Positions 8,853 through 16,751 of a stretch of DNA of 64,000 nucleotides are shown piece by piece (position 1 is the stretch's first letter; every line of letters starts with the position of its first letter). The DNA is taken from positions 62,001 to 126,000 of the forward strand of contig NZ_JABBYC010000009.1 in assembly GCF_016742955.1 (NCBI RefSeq). Reading direction: 5' to 3'. This DNA is from Myceligenerans indicum. GTDB taxonomy: Bacteria; Actinomycetota; Actinomycetes; Actinomycetales; Cellulomonadaceae. A program made the translations under genes and the position numbers. The notes beneath the pieces are model-generated. The model saw only the letters and a list, made by a program, of their open reading frames with translations, ran no database searches and was not told the DNA's origin.

Positions 8853-9037
8853 GGCGTGCGACCCATCAGGATCGGCGTCGAACAGGGCATTGGTGTCGAC
8901 AGCGGTTGAAAACTGAGCGGTAGTCGTTGGGCGAATGCCGCGTGCTTTGTCGGCGCATCCTACGAGAACCGGCGTACCGGCTGGCTCTCTGCGCTCTCCT
9001 GCTGACTGCTCGAAGCGGCGGGAGCACGGAGCGATGC

Positions 9038-9180
9038 AGTCCGCGCCCAGTCCGCAAGAAGTCCGCACCCCGCCGTCGTACCCGCAACACGCCAACGGCC
9101 GGGATCGCTGCAATTCCAACGATCCCAGCCGTTCCCGCGTCCAACCCGCACTCACCGTTCCCCCTGGCCAACGTTCCCCT
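9038..9180 (+). repeat. R2: structured repeat (three iterons plus palindrome)
   Basis: AGTCCGC occurs at 9038, 9049 and 9060, exactly 11 bp apart, followed by an imperfect palindrome at 9094-9133 centred on AATT. Its two 18-bp arms have three mismatches, two of them C/A. The conserved 3' end found in R5 is absent. It lies between a plus-strand and a minus-strand gene and ends at the stop of the latter. Confidence 0.7.
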
Positions 9181-9729
9181 TCAACGTATGAACAGTTCGG
9201 GCCGGACGATCGCCGCGACGATGACGAGGCATGAGATCAGGCCGAAGATGCCCAGGCCGACAACCCATGTCCGGAATGCAGGCCAGGGGAGGACAAGGAG
9301 TCTGAAGACACCCCGGTCCGGCTGTTCTTGGTCGCGACGTTCTTGCCAAGGACGACCGTGCTGACGGTAGACCTTGGGTAGGGACGTCTCGTACTCCGCG
9401 AGCCATTGGGCATCCGTGATCTCCCCCTGGCGGTGTCTTGCCATGAGAGTCACTGATAGCGCGGTGATCACAATGGAGATCACGGCGCTCGTGATCCGTG
9501 CGGCGCTGGATGACTCGGGGCCGAGGGCGATCGTGTAGAGAAACGCTTGCGCCGTCAGGCTGAGGACCGGGACCTGCCATACGAGGCTGTCCCACTGGAG
9601 GCGTCGAGCGGCGACCGTCGCGTAGATGAGGCGCCGCTCTTCGGGGTCGATTGCCGGCTGGTCGGGCACCCGAGCGAACCTAGCAGCCGCACGGTCGCGA
9701 CCGATCGGATCGAGCGGGTGAACCTTCAA
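9181..9729 (-). CDS. small multi-pass membrane protein, SLATT-like
   Basis: About 182 residues from a TTG at 9729. A GTG at 9819 inside repeat R3 would give a longer N-terminus, but that extension looks like repeat sequence. Two close hydrophobic helices (LVWQVPVLSLTAQAFLYTIAL and RITSAVISIVITALSVTLMA) are followed by the RHRQGEITDAQWLAEYE segment, with a third helix at the C-terminus (VVGLGIFGLISCLVIVAAIV). Paired helices followed by a charged helix resemble SLATT-type effector membrane proteins linked to nucleotide-signalling defence, but no partner enzyme is adjacent. The family link is tentative. Confidence 0.5.
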   Translation of the reverse strand: MKVHPLDPIGRDRAAARFARVPDQPAIDPEERRLIYATVAARRLQWDSLVWQVPVLSLTAQAFLYTIALGPESSSAARITSAVISIVITALSVTLMARHRQGEITDAQWLAEYETSLPKVYRQHGRPWQERRDQEQPDRGVFRLLVLPWPAFRTWVVGLGIFGLISCLVIVAAIVRPELFIR

Positions 9730-9813
9730 CCGCTCGCCAGACCATCGGTTGGCGGCATCGGCGTTCGAGCTCGACGCCGGGTTCGTTGTGCGGCGGCCAA
9801 GACCGGCCGGGCA

Positions 9814-9998
9814 GTACACATTGGGTACACATGAGCGCTGTCCCAGACCATCCGGCGTCAGCCTCACCAACGCACCCAGGTCACAGAGGAACCGCAGAAT
9901 ACCAACGTTCTCGCGGTGCCCAACGAACCCGTCGGGCACCGCGAGACATACCACCCCGCCCTCCAGGAGAACCCGGCGTATGGGCCGGCTCGTCCGCT
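9814..9998 (+). repeat. R3: structured repeat, second subtype (direct TACACAT repeats plus hairpin)
   Basis: Begins with GTACACATTGGGTACACATG (TACACAT twice). It has a perfect 12-bp stem, CTCGCGGTGCCC (9910-9921) with GGGCACCGCGAG (9934-9945), and ends in ACCCGGCGTATGGGCCGGCT-CGTCCGCT, shared with R5, R6 and R8. The core CCAACGTTC also occurs in the R5 palindrome, tying the two subtypes together. Confidence 0.75.
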
Positions 9999-10223
9999 CG
10001 TTGGTGCCGTTGGGCTGCGATGGAGCTTGTTGTGCGAGGCCGCGACTGTGCAGCGTCGACCGCTGCTGTTCCTGCGCGGACGTAGCGCCGACGCAAGTCC
10101 CCTGTGGTCGGCCATGCGGATCCGCGACCCGGCCGTATGCCCGGCAAGCGTCAGCGTTCCTCGCACCTCCAGATCCAATAGGCGGTCGCCCGAGGTGTCA
10201 GAACGAAGCGGTCGGCACCCAAG

Positions 10224-10733
10224 TCAGGAGTGGGGACTCTTCCAGTTCGCAGCGTCCCGTGCCCTACCGGCGGACCAGATGGAACCCGGGGCGTCAAGGC
10301 TTGGCCCCTGAACGGACACGATGACCCCTGATCTCGGGAACCAGTATCGAGAATGCAGTTCCGTGTCGCGATCGGCGATCAACTCGACCACAGCGCCCTT
10401 GGCCAGCGCCTCCTCCTGGACCTCGGCAAAGGTCACGACCGGTTCGATGGGCCCGTACGTCGCGTCGATCTCTGGGGGCACCAGCAGGTCCCGTTCGCCG
10501 CGTAGGCGATGCACGTGGACACTCGTGTTGACACAGCTCCAGTTCGTGTCCCACTTCTCGAACGAGACTTCGACCAGCCCGTAGTCGCGCCGCATCCGAC
10601 GCCGTCGCACGTCGATGAGCGGCCAGTCGGCGCCACCCAACGCTTGGTCCCACGTCTCAGGACTCGAGTCCAGACCAGCGCCGAGCAGCTGGCCAGAGGT
10701 GATGAAGTCGATGCACAGCGTGGTTGCATTCAC
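10224..10733 (-). CDS. hypothetical protein, possibly immunity-like
   Basis: A 169-residue soluble protein with mixed alpha/beta character and many aromatic residues (WDQALGG, ADWPLIDVRRRRMRRDYG, FEKWDTNWSC). No signal peptide or transmembrane segment. It is the only gene between repeats R3 and R4. Size, composition and context with other immunity-like genes suggest a polymorphic-toxin immunity or similar accessory protein, but I see no motif that proves it. Confidence 0.55.
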   Translation of the reverse strand: MNATTLCIDFITSGQLLGAGLDSSPETWDQALGGADWPLIDVRRRRMRRDYGLVEVSFEKWDTNWSCVNTSVHVHRLRGERDLLVPPEIDATYGPIEPVVTFAEVQEEALAKGAVVELIADRDTELHSRYWFPRSGVIVSVQGPSLDAPGSIWSAGRARDAANWKSPHS

Positions 10734-10918
10734 TCAGCGTCTCCATTCCCAGCCAGTTCGCCAGACAACAGATCGTACGACGGCTCGGACCAGGCGAGTC
10801 AGGTTCCGGGTGGCTGCCCGGGCGCTCCGCGAGCGGCGCGTTGACCTGGCAGAGGTCGAAACGGCAGCGATCCTCTGTGGCGCTGCGTGAAGGACCCGCC
10901 AGTCTCTCCGTCCTTCGC
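10734..10918. other. short spacer with possible coding relic
   Basis: Between the 169-residue gene and repeat R4. The plus strand keeps an open frame ending RVDLAEVETAAILCGAA at 10890, which could be the tail of a lost gene; nothing else is identifiable. Confidence 0.25.
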
Positions 10919-11035
10919 AGTCCGCAGCCAGTCCGCAAGAAGTCCGCGCCTCGCCGTCAGACACCACACGCACCAACGGCTGAGATCGTTGGAATTCCAA
11001 CGATCCCAGCCGTCGCCATCCTTCACCACGCCGCA
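10919..11035 (+). repeat. R4: structured repeat (three iterons plus palindrome)
   Basis: AGTCCGC at 10919, 10930 and 10941 (11-bp period), then a 38-bp palindrome at 10976-11013 with a single A/C mismatch. At the covarying stem position R4 has T-A where R5 has A-T and R6 has C-G. The terminal 28-bp block is absent. Confidence 0.75.
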
Positions 11036-11189
11036 CCAAATGTCCGACCTGCGATTCACCAACTACTGGTGGTTCACGACGGCCCAGGCCACATCGCCGT
11101 CGCTGCCGATGTCGTCCTCACCGGCAGCCGGAGGCGCGAGCGCGTCCATGAGCCAGCTGCGAGACCGCTGCTTGGGGAGTTGTCCCGTG

Positions 11190-11747
11190 TCATCGCGGTC
11201 CGTTCCCAGACCGGTGGTCGAGGAGCTTCAGCGCCTCGTCTCGAACCTCGACATCCAGGCGTGCGATATCCAGATCGATGTGTGCTCGATCGACTTTTGC
11301 CTCGTCGGCGTAGCCTCGCAGGTCTTCGAGGTAGTCGTATGTGTGCTCGATCTTGATGAACGGGTCGAGCAAGGGGAACCGCCGCGGACCAGGCGTCCTC
11401 GGGACGTCGAGGTCGTACGCCCATGCTGTCACGGTCCTCGGCGAGGCCGTCCCGTCGAGGACCGTTTGGCACCTGTTCTTCAGGTCGATCCGGACCGCGT
11501 CTTCGGCCGTGGGCTCCGGCAGGCCCAGTTCCTGAGCCGTCTGACGGGCGAGGCCGTCGAGCGTGTCCGACGGTTCGTCCCCGTAGAGCCCGGCGAGCTC
11601 GCGCAGCGCCGGGCTGTCGAGGTCGGCAACCAGCGCGCCGACCGCCGCGTCGACGACCCGCTGCCGGTCCGGGTCGACCTTGTCGAGCCAGAACCCCGCC
11701 GCGGCGAGGAGTTCCTCGGTGGCTGCTCGGGCGAGGTCGGGTGACAC
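11190..11747 (-). CDS. hypothetical protein, 185 residues
   Basis: A soluble, acidic, mostly helical protein. The N-terminal half (ELLAAAGFWLDKVDPDRQRV) and the C-terminal half (TVTAWAYDLDVPRTPGPRRF) look like ordinary actinobacterial coding sequence, but I recognise no domain. The start at 11747 gives MSPDLARAATEELL. It is divergent from the multi-domain gene at 11830, and the 82-bp gap must hold both promoters. Context among immunity-like cassettes is the only functional hint. Confidence 0.55.
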   Translation of the reverse strand: MSPDLARAATEELLAAAGFWLDKVDPDRQRVVDAAVGALVADLDSPALRELAGLYGDEPSDTLDGLARQTAQELGLPEPTAEDAVRIDLKNRCQTVLDGTASPRTVTAWAYDLDVPRTPGPRRFPLLDPFIKIEHTYDYLEDLRGYADEAKVDRAHIDLDIARLDVEVRDEALKLLDHRSGNGPR

Positions 11748-11817
11748 GTCGGCAAATTTAGCGGTGGTGGGGCCATCGTCGAATCGCTTTTCCGTGTGAA
11801 CCGCCCGCTGGCCCCGC

Positions 11818-11829
11818 TACGGTTCAGCC
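11818..11829 (+). promoter_or_regulatory. probable leaderless promoter of the three-module gene
   Basis: A TACGGT -10 box at 11818-11823 ends six bases before the GTG at 11830, with a weak TGTGAA-like -35 about 17 bp upstream. There is no ribosome-binding site, so translation is probably leaderless. Confidence 0.4.
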
Positions 11830-12918
11830 GTGGAGATCCTCAGCCCGTTGCCGTTTCGCGTCTCTGCGCTGTTGTCCCTCCAGCGGGCGCTGTGGGACGG
11901 GGTATCGCCGAGCCTGCGTGGTGTGGCGGTCGCTGTCACAGCGGCGGCGATCCGCGGCCGGATGATCTACGACCACGTGCCCACCGAGGACGAGGTCGAG
12001 TCGTGCTCACTCGTGGAGACCTACGTCGTGGCCGACATGGCACCTGAGGTGGTCGTCGACCTCACCGCGGTCACTGTCACGCCTCCGGAGCCCCGCAACC
12101 TGCTGCCCGGCGAGGAATGGGTCTACCTCCGCAAGGAGGAACCTCCCGTCGCCGGCAAGGTGCGTGAGCCCTTAATCCTCATCGGGTATTGGCGCGGCCC
12201 CGGCGCCCCGAACTTTCCCGACCCGCGTGACTTCGTCGATCCCGCGTGGGGCTCGCACGAACGTCGGCACGTGCAGCGGTACCTGGAAGGTGGGATGGTC
12301 GCCCGCGTGTACCGTGGCCAGTCGTCCTGCCGGTTTTGCGGGGAACACGTGGGACATCGCGAACAGACCGACGGCACCTACCTGTGGCCCGAGGGCCTGG
12401 CCCACTACGTTGCCGAGCACGACGTCCGCCTCCCCGCCGAGTTCGTCCACCATGCACTCGGCACCGCGCACGACATGGAGCACCGAGACGTGGACAGCAC
12501 CTGGTGGACAGCCCTGGTCGGTCCCGGCCCCGTCAAGTACCCGGTCACAGTCAGGGCCGTCGGCGGCGGACGCCCCGTGCCAGTCGTCGTCGAGACCCCC
12601 GCAGGGCTGCTGCGAGGGGTCTTCATGGCGACCGTTCCCGCCGTGGAGGACGTGGTGAACGTGGAGCTTGAGGTCCCCGGAGAAATCTCCTGGGACGAGG
12701 TCACGATCGGGGACAGAGCCACCGCCCACCCTGCTGGAACCGGCCGCCAATGGCTGCGAGGTGTCGTCGAGGCCGTTGAGCCCGACGGTGTCATGGTCCT
12801 GCGCTCAGGCGTCGGCCTGACCATGCTTGAGATGACGGGCGACGCGCCGGACGGCGTCGTCGGAACCAAGATCGCAGTCCCTGTACATGAGCTCCGGTTC
12901 CACCCGACCGGCGTGTGA
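11830..12918 (+). CDS. three-module immunity-like fusion protein
   Basis: 362 residues that look like three small domains joined. Residues 1-105 (LLSLQRALWDGVSPSLRGVA, then WVYLRKEE) resemble a small stand-alone actinobacterial family. Residues about 115-215 contain YWRGPGAP, a CRFCG knuckle and LWPEGLAHYVAEHDVRLP, again found as a separate protein family. Residues about 225-362 (VETPAGLLRGVFMATVPA and PGEISWDEVTIGDR) form a third beta-rich module. Such fusions are typical of poly-immunity proteins that protect against several polymorphic toxins. Family links are from memory of patterns, so the role is inference. Confidence 0.6.
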   Translation: MEILSPLPFRVSALLSLQRALWDGVSPSLRGVAVAVTAAAIRGRMIYDHVPTEDEVESCSLVETYVVADMAPEVVVDLTAVTVTPPEPRNLLPGEEWVYLRKEEPPVAGKVREPLILIGYWRGPGAPNFPDPRDFVDPAWGSHERRHVQRYLEGGMVARVYRGQSSCRFCGEHVGHREQTDGTYLWPEGLAHYVAEHDVRLPAEFVHHALGTAHDMEHRDVDSTWWTALVGPGPVKYPVTVRAVGGGRPVPVVVETPAGLLRGVFMATVPAVEDVVNVELEVPGEISWDEVTIGDRATAHPAGTGRQWLRGVVEAVEPDGVMVLRSGVGLTMLEMTGDAPDGVVGTKIAVPVHELRFHPTGV

Positions 12919-12949
12919 GCAGCGTTCACGCTTGGATCGGGTCGAGTGA

Positions 12950-13951
12950 TCATCGGCCGCTGCGCCGGAGTGCTCTGAGGTAGCGGCGGCGATAGACGCG
13001 CTGGGCGATCAGGATCACGGGAAAGAGTCCACGCCACAAGCCCCGACCGGCACGCGTGAGGGAGCGCCGTGTCAGGCTCACGTTCCCGTCGTCGTCCCGG
13101 CTGACGATGAACGCCTCCTCCCCGGAGACCGGGTGGCCCTCCAGCGTGCCGTAGGCAAGGGCGGCCTGGTGGTGGGTGGCGACCGTCGCGACGACCTCGA
13201 CGGGCTCTCGTGCACGGAAGGGGCCGACTCGTGCGACGAGCCAGTACCGCTCTCCTTGACGCGCGCTACGTCCCGTCTCCAGTGGCGGATCGACGGCGAA
13301 CCCGCTGCGGGTCTTGGCGCCCCACGACAGGGCCGCCGCCGACGCCTCGTCCCAGAGATCCGTCCCCGAGCCGAGCGGGACGGTGCGTTCGTAGGCGCGC
13401 CATCGGTTGGGCGGTTGCCACGGCTCGGCATCGGGTGCCGTCGCCCCGACGACGCCGTAGCTGAGGGCCCGTCTGCTGAGGTGGTACTCGGTGAGCAGCA
13501 TCAGGCCGTCCGTATCGCCACCGGCCTCGACGATGGCAGCCCTCACGGTGCGTTCTTCGGCAGGGGTGAGTGCGAAGGCCGCGCTCGTGCCGGTGTCGTT
13601 CGCGTCCCAGATGAGTTTGCCGTCGCTGCTGAATCCGTCACAGCCGATGCTGAACGGTGCCAGCGTGAGCGCGATGTCGAAGTCCTCGTCGATGCGTGGA
13701 TCGAGGGTGAGGGAGGTGCTGGATCGGCGGTTCGCCGCCAGGCGACGTTCGGCCTGTTGGACGGTCCCGCGAACGTCCGCCAGCCAGTCAAGGTCGGAGA
13801 TGATGTCGACGTGGACCTCAGCCAACCGGTCGCGCTGGGCAACTATTGCGCCCCTGATCGCCGCCTCGGCGGTCGCGCGGGTCACGTGGCCGCCCACGCA
13901 AAGCCAGCGCGCGCCGTGGTCGTCCTTCACCGCTCCGCTCACGCCGCACAT
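12950..13951 (-). CDS. DUF1990 (UPF0548) protein with an extra N-terminal domain
   Basis: 333 residues from the ATG at 13951. The C-terminal 160 residues match DUF1990: LGSGTDLWDEASAAALSWG, then AYGTLEGHPVSGEEAFIVSR and a basic tail RVYRRRYLRALRRSGR. Stand-alone DUF1990 proteins are about 160-180 residues, so the N-terminal 170 residues (TRATAEAAIRGAIVAQRDRL ... DEDFDIALTLAPFSIGCDG) are an additional domain I do not recognise. The upstream open frame runs on into repeat R5 but is not coding in character. Confidence 0.65.
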   Translation of the reverse strand: MCGVSGAVKDDHGARWLCVGGHVTRATAEAAIRGAIVAQRDRLAEVHVDIISDLDWLADVRGTVQQAERRLAANRRSSTSLTLDPRIDEDFDIALTLAPFSIGCDGFSSDGKLIWDANDTGTSAAFALTPAEERTVRAAIVEAGGDTDGLMLLTEYHLSRRALSYGVVGATAPDAEPWQPPNRWRAYERTVPLGSGTDLWDEASAAALSWGAKTRSGFAVDPPLETGRSARQGERYWLVARVGPFRAREPVEVVATVATHHQAALAYGTLEGHPVSGEEAFIVSRDDDGNVSLTRRSLTRAGRGLWRGLFPVILIAQRVYRRRYLRALRRSGR

Positions 13952-14016
13952 CCTGCCGCACCGCGAGTCTCGCGGTGGCGCCGGGGCCTGGGAGAGACGT
14001 CGAGCACGCCTTCCGC

Positions 14017-14190
14017 AGTCCCCCCAGTCCGCACACAGTCCGCAAGAGGTCCACGAATCGCCGTCGGCCGCCAACGACACCATCGGCCGGGAACGTTGGA
14101 ATTCCAACGTTCCCGGCCGATGCCGTGTCCAGCCGTGCCCACGCGTTGTCCCAGCAGCACTTACCCGGCGTATGGGCCGGCTCGTCCGCT
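14017..14190 (+). repeat. R5: complete copy of the structured repeat with a perfect 42-bp palindrome
   Basis: Iterons at 14026, 14037 and 14048 (AGTCCGC, AGTCCGC, GGTCCAC; 11-bp period) with a fourth partial one at 14017. A perfect 42-bp palindrome spans 14081-14122 with GGAATTCC at its centre. The conserved 3' block TTACCCGGCGTATGGGCCGG-CTCGTCCGCT ends at 14190. It sits between the divergent DUF1990 gene and the toxin-antitoxin operon. Confidence 0.85.
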
Positions 14191-14246
14191 TTCGACGGCG
14201 ATGGCGCCGTTGTCGCGCCGGCCGTCGCCGGCGGAAGGCTATGCAG

Positions 14247-14275
14247 TTGAAGGCGTACGCCCTTGGGTGCATACT
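14247..14275 (+). promoter_or_regulatory. promoter of the toxin-antitoxin operon, leaderless
   Basis: TTGAAG (14247-14252), 17-bp spacer, CATACT (14270-14275). The expected start point at 14282-14283 is the toxin ATG, and no ribosome-binding site is present. Confidence 0.6.
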
Positions 14276-14282
14276 GAGCTCC

Positions 14283-14684
14283 ATGGAGATTCACCGGTCG
14301 CGGCAGTTCAAGGCCTGGGTCGATGACCTGGTTGCGAAGGCTAAGTCCGGCGATCAGCGTGCCGTGCGGATGGCTAAGCATGTGTACGACGAACTCAGCT
14401 ACCTCAAGACCCTCGATGAGGAACCTGAGGACGACACCGCCACGCTCAAGCGTGTCCGGCAGAGTCGGCAGCATCCGGTGTGGAGACTGTCGCACCCGTT
14501 CGATCCGCAGATGGCAGTCCGCATCATCTGTTGGTTCGACGAGCAGTCCAGGTCCGTGGTCGTCGCCCTCTTCGCCGCTGACAAGGCTGCGATGGGGGAC
14601 GTGTTCTACGACAGCGTCGGCCCGCGTGCCGACCAGGCGATCGACCAGTGGAAGCGCGAGAACGAGGGGACAGACCATGACTGA
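14283..14684 (+). CDS. RelE/HigB-like toxin of a type II toxin-antitoxin pair
   Basis: A 133-residue protein with the RelE/HigB pattern: N-terminal basic helices (SRQFKAWVDDLVAKAKSGDQ), a long helix, then beta strands with RQSRQHPVWRLSHPF and MAVRIICWFDEQSRSVVVAL, in which the Arg residues and terminal strand match mRNA-interferase folds. It is the toxin of a toxin-first (higBA order) operon; its stop overlaps the antitoxin start by eight bases. It probably cleaves mRNA on the ribosome. It is somewhat longer than classical RelE, in the range of HigB-like/phage Gp49-like toxins. Confidence 0.75.
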   Translation: MEIHRSRQFKAWVDDLVAKAKSGDQRAVRMAKHVYDELSYLKTLDEEPEDDTATLKRVRQSRQHPVWRLSHPFDPQMAVRIICWFDEQSRSVVVALFAADKAAMGDVFYDSVGPRADQAIDQWKRENEGTDHD

Positions 14685-15033
14685 GAAGCACGACCAGTTC
14701 GCTCCCGCCGACGACGTGTTCGAGGCACTGGAGTCGATCCCGGGCCTGAACGACGACCGCGACGAGCGAGACGCAGCCCGCGAGCAGATGGAACGCGAGC
14801 ACGCCATAGGGCTTGCCACCATCCGTCAGGTCGCCGCCCTGACCCAGGCAGAGGTGGCCCGCAAGATGGGCGTGCGCCAGACAAGCATCTCCCGGCTGGA
14901 GGCCCGCCCGGACATGCTCCTGTCAACGCTCAAGGCCTACTTCGACGCCGTCGGCGCCGAGGCGACCGTCACGATCCGCATTGGAAACGTCGAGCACAAG
15001 GTCGCCCTGGACGAGATCGTCGGCCGGGCCTGA
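14677..15033 (+). CDS. HigA-like XRE antitoxin
   Basis: A 118-residue protein. The acidic N-terminal 40 residues (DDVFEALESIPGLNDDRDER) would wrap the toxin. A helix-turn-helix follows at residues about 50-100 (TIRQVAALTQAEVARKMGVR, then QTSISRLEARPDMLLSTLKA). It neutralises the upstream toxin and probably represses the shared promoter. The start ATG overlaps the toxin stop. This domain order (tail then HTH) is typical of HigA-type antitoxins. Confidence 0.8.
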   Translation: MTEKHDQFAPADDVFEALESIPGLNDDRDERDAAREQMEREHAIGLATIRQVAALTQAEVARKMGVRQTSISRLEARPDMLLSTLKAYFDAVGAEATVTIRIGNVEHKVALDEIVGRA

Positions 15034-15426
15034 CCGCCACCTCGGCGCGAGTGTGCGGGAGCGGTTCGGGATCGAGAACCGCCACGACGCGTTCGATCTG
15101 GTCGTCGAGCAACCGCACGGCGATGTCCTGAAGTCCTTCCTTGCGACGCCAAGCCGCCTACTTCCCTTGGTCGATATCCCCGTAGCCGGCCATGAGCTCG
15201 CTGATCGGAGCGTGGTTTGCGGTAGCCGGCTACCGATTCGGCAGTCTGGCACGGATCGTGTACAGATAATTCGAGCTGCTGACGCTTCGTCCCGCCCGGC
15301 ACGCGGCGGCCTCGACCGTGTCGGCGAGTCGTGCCGTCCATCCGAGCGAGGACCGCGTTCACCGGGATGTGGGCCCGGTTGTTGCCAGGCCAGAGGCGTG
15401 GGTAAGCGTTCCGCGTCTCCCCCGCG
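15034..15426. other. spacer with possible decayed gene
   Basis: About 390 bases between the antitoxin gene and R6. The minus strand holds a short coding-like stretch (RKEGLQDIAVRLLDDQIERV) without start or extended frame, so it is probably a gene relic. No other feature seen. Confidence 0.3.
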
Positions 15427-15590
15427 AGTCCGCACACAGTCCGCAAGAAACCACGAACGGCCGTCGGGCCCCAACCATGCCATCGGCCGGCACCGTTGGA
15501 ATTCCAACGGTCCCGGCCGATGCCGTGTTCAGCCGTGCCGCCACGTTGTCCCAGCAACACTTACCCGGCGTATGGGCTGGCTCGTCCGCT
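15427..15590 (+). repeat. R6: complete copy of the structured repeat
   Basis: Iterons AGTCCGC at 15427 and 15438 (11-bp period), a 42-bp palindrome at 15481-15522 with one C/C mismatch, and the conserved 3' block ending at 15590. Relative to R5 a stem pair changed from A-T to C-G on both arms together. Confidence 0.85.
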
Positions 15591-15814
15591 TCGCGGGGCC
15601 CGACTTGCTGTTGGCGAGGAGGGCGCCGGGTCCGCAAGATTGACGCCGAGGACTACGACGACGCCGCCCTCTACTGCCACAGCTTCCTACAACCACAGGA
15701 GGTATCGCCGTCGGCGCTGCGCTCTACGATGCCAACGTGTCCGACGACGAGACCGGGCGCCTTGATGCCCGCGTGATTCCACCGCGCCGGTCGCCTACGG
15801 CTAGCATCTCGGGC

Positions 15815-16407
15815 GTGACACAGCGTCTTCGTGCCTTCGATCCAGAGTCGGACGAGTGGCACTGGCTGGAGTTCGAAGACGACGGCGAGCCGCTGCGACA
15901 CATCGTGTTCTCCGGCGACGAGCCGACCGTCGCGGGCCGGACCGCTGACCGGCTGGCGCTCAGGGACCAGTTCGGGATTCCGGGGGATGAGTTGTACGAG
16001 GCGGTGTACGGAGCGATGACGTACACCAACCTTCTGGACGCGGAGTTCCCGCCCGATCCGCGGCTGCCGTCACCGCCGAGGAGTTCGACCGGGTCTTCGG
16101 TGGCGCCCATGATCGCCTCCGGCGCAGAAGGCTGACGACGGGACGTTTCGCCGAGGGCGCCCGCGTTCGGGGGACCTTTGAAGAGCTGCCCTGGCCCCGC
16201 GGTCGCACCGGTGTTCCGGTCACGCTGGACGACGGGCTGCCAGGTTTCGTCGATGCCCTCTGGTTCTTCCGAACTGGAGCGTCCTGGCCCGAGCCGGGGA
16301 CGAGAACTGAATTCGAGATCGAACAGGTACGGCAGTGGCAGATCCGGCTACGGCCGACAGCTACGCCAACTTCCGGGCCCGACTGGCCGCAGCCGTACAC
16401 ATGGTGA
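15815..16407 (+). pseudogene. two-domain immunity-like gene interrupted by a frameshift
   Basis: From GTG 15815 the frame reads MTQRLRAFDPESDEWHWLEF through YEAVYGAMTYTNLLDAEFPP, then turns Pro/Ser-rich and stops at 16135. The -1 frame continues good coding sequence over the same interval (AVTAEEFDRVFGGAHDRLRR near 16055) and on to 16407, with GARVRGTFEELPWPRGRTGV and a WPEPGTRTEFEIEQV segment typical of a small actinobacterial accessory family. That second part has no start codon of its own, so a single frameshift near 16035-16130, or programmed slippage, is likely. TAGCAT at 15802-15807 is a possible leaderless -10. Confidence 0.5.
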
Positions 16408-16509
16408 TGCCCCGACCAGCCGTGGCTGACGAGCCACTGGTGGCATCGTGATCGTCGGCGGCTGGCCCGCCGGTGGCGGGGTCAACCGGCGGGCGGTCAG
16501 TCCGCGTCG

Positions 16510-16691
16510 GTACACATTGGGTACACATGAGCGCCGTCTCGGCCCATCCGATGCCGGCCTCTCCAACGCGCCGTAACCGCCGGAGAACCGCAGAACCCCA
16601 ACGTTCTCGCGGTGCCCAACCAATCCGCCGGACACCGCGAGCCATACCACCCCACTCTCCAGGAGAACCCGGCGTGGGCCGGCTCGTCCGC
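16510..16691 (+). repeat. R7: structured repeat, second subtype
   Basis: Starts with the same TACACAT direct repeats as R3, has a 12-bp stem CTCGCGGTGCCC (16606-16617) with GGACACCGCGAG (16630-16641) carrying one C/A mismatch, and ends in the conserved block with a two-base deletion confined to the loop of its small CCGGC/GCCGG hairpin. It lies between the frameshifted gene and the DUF234 ATPase gene. Confidence 0.75.
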
Positions 16692-16751
16692 TCTCGACGG
16701 CCTGACCGCAGCAGGCGCCGTGCCGACCAGCTCTCTCGAGCATTCAGGTCC

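Noticed and set aside
13960..14284. N-terminal extension of the DUF1990 protein through R5
   Set aside because: The extra 111 residues translate repeat sequence; ATG 13951 gives a natural start.
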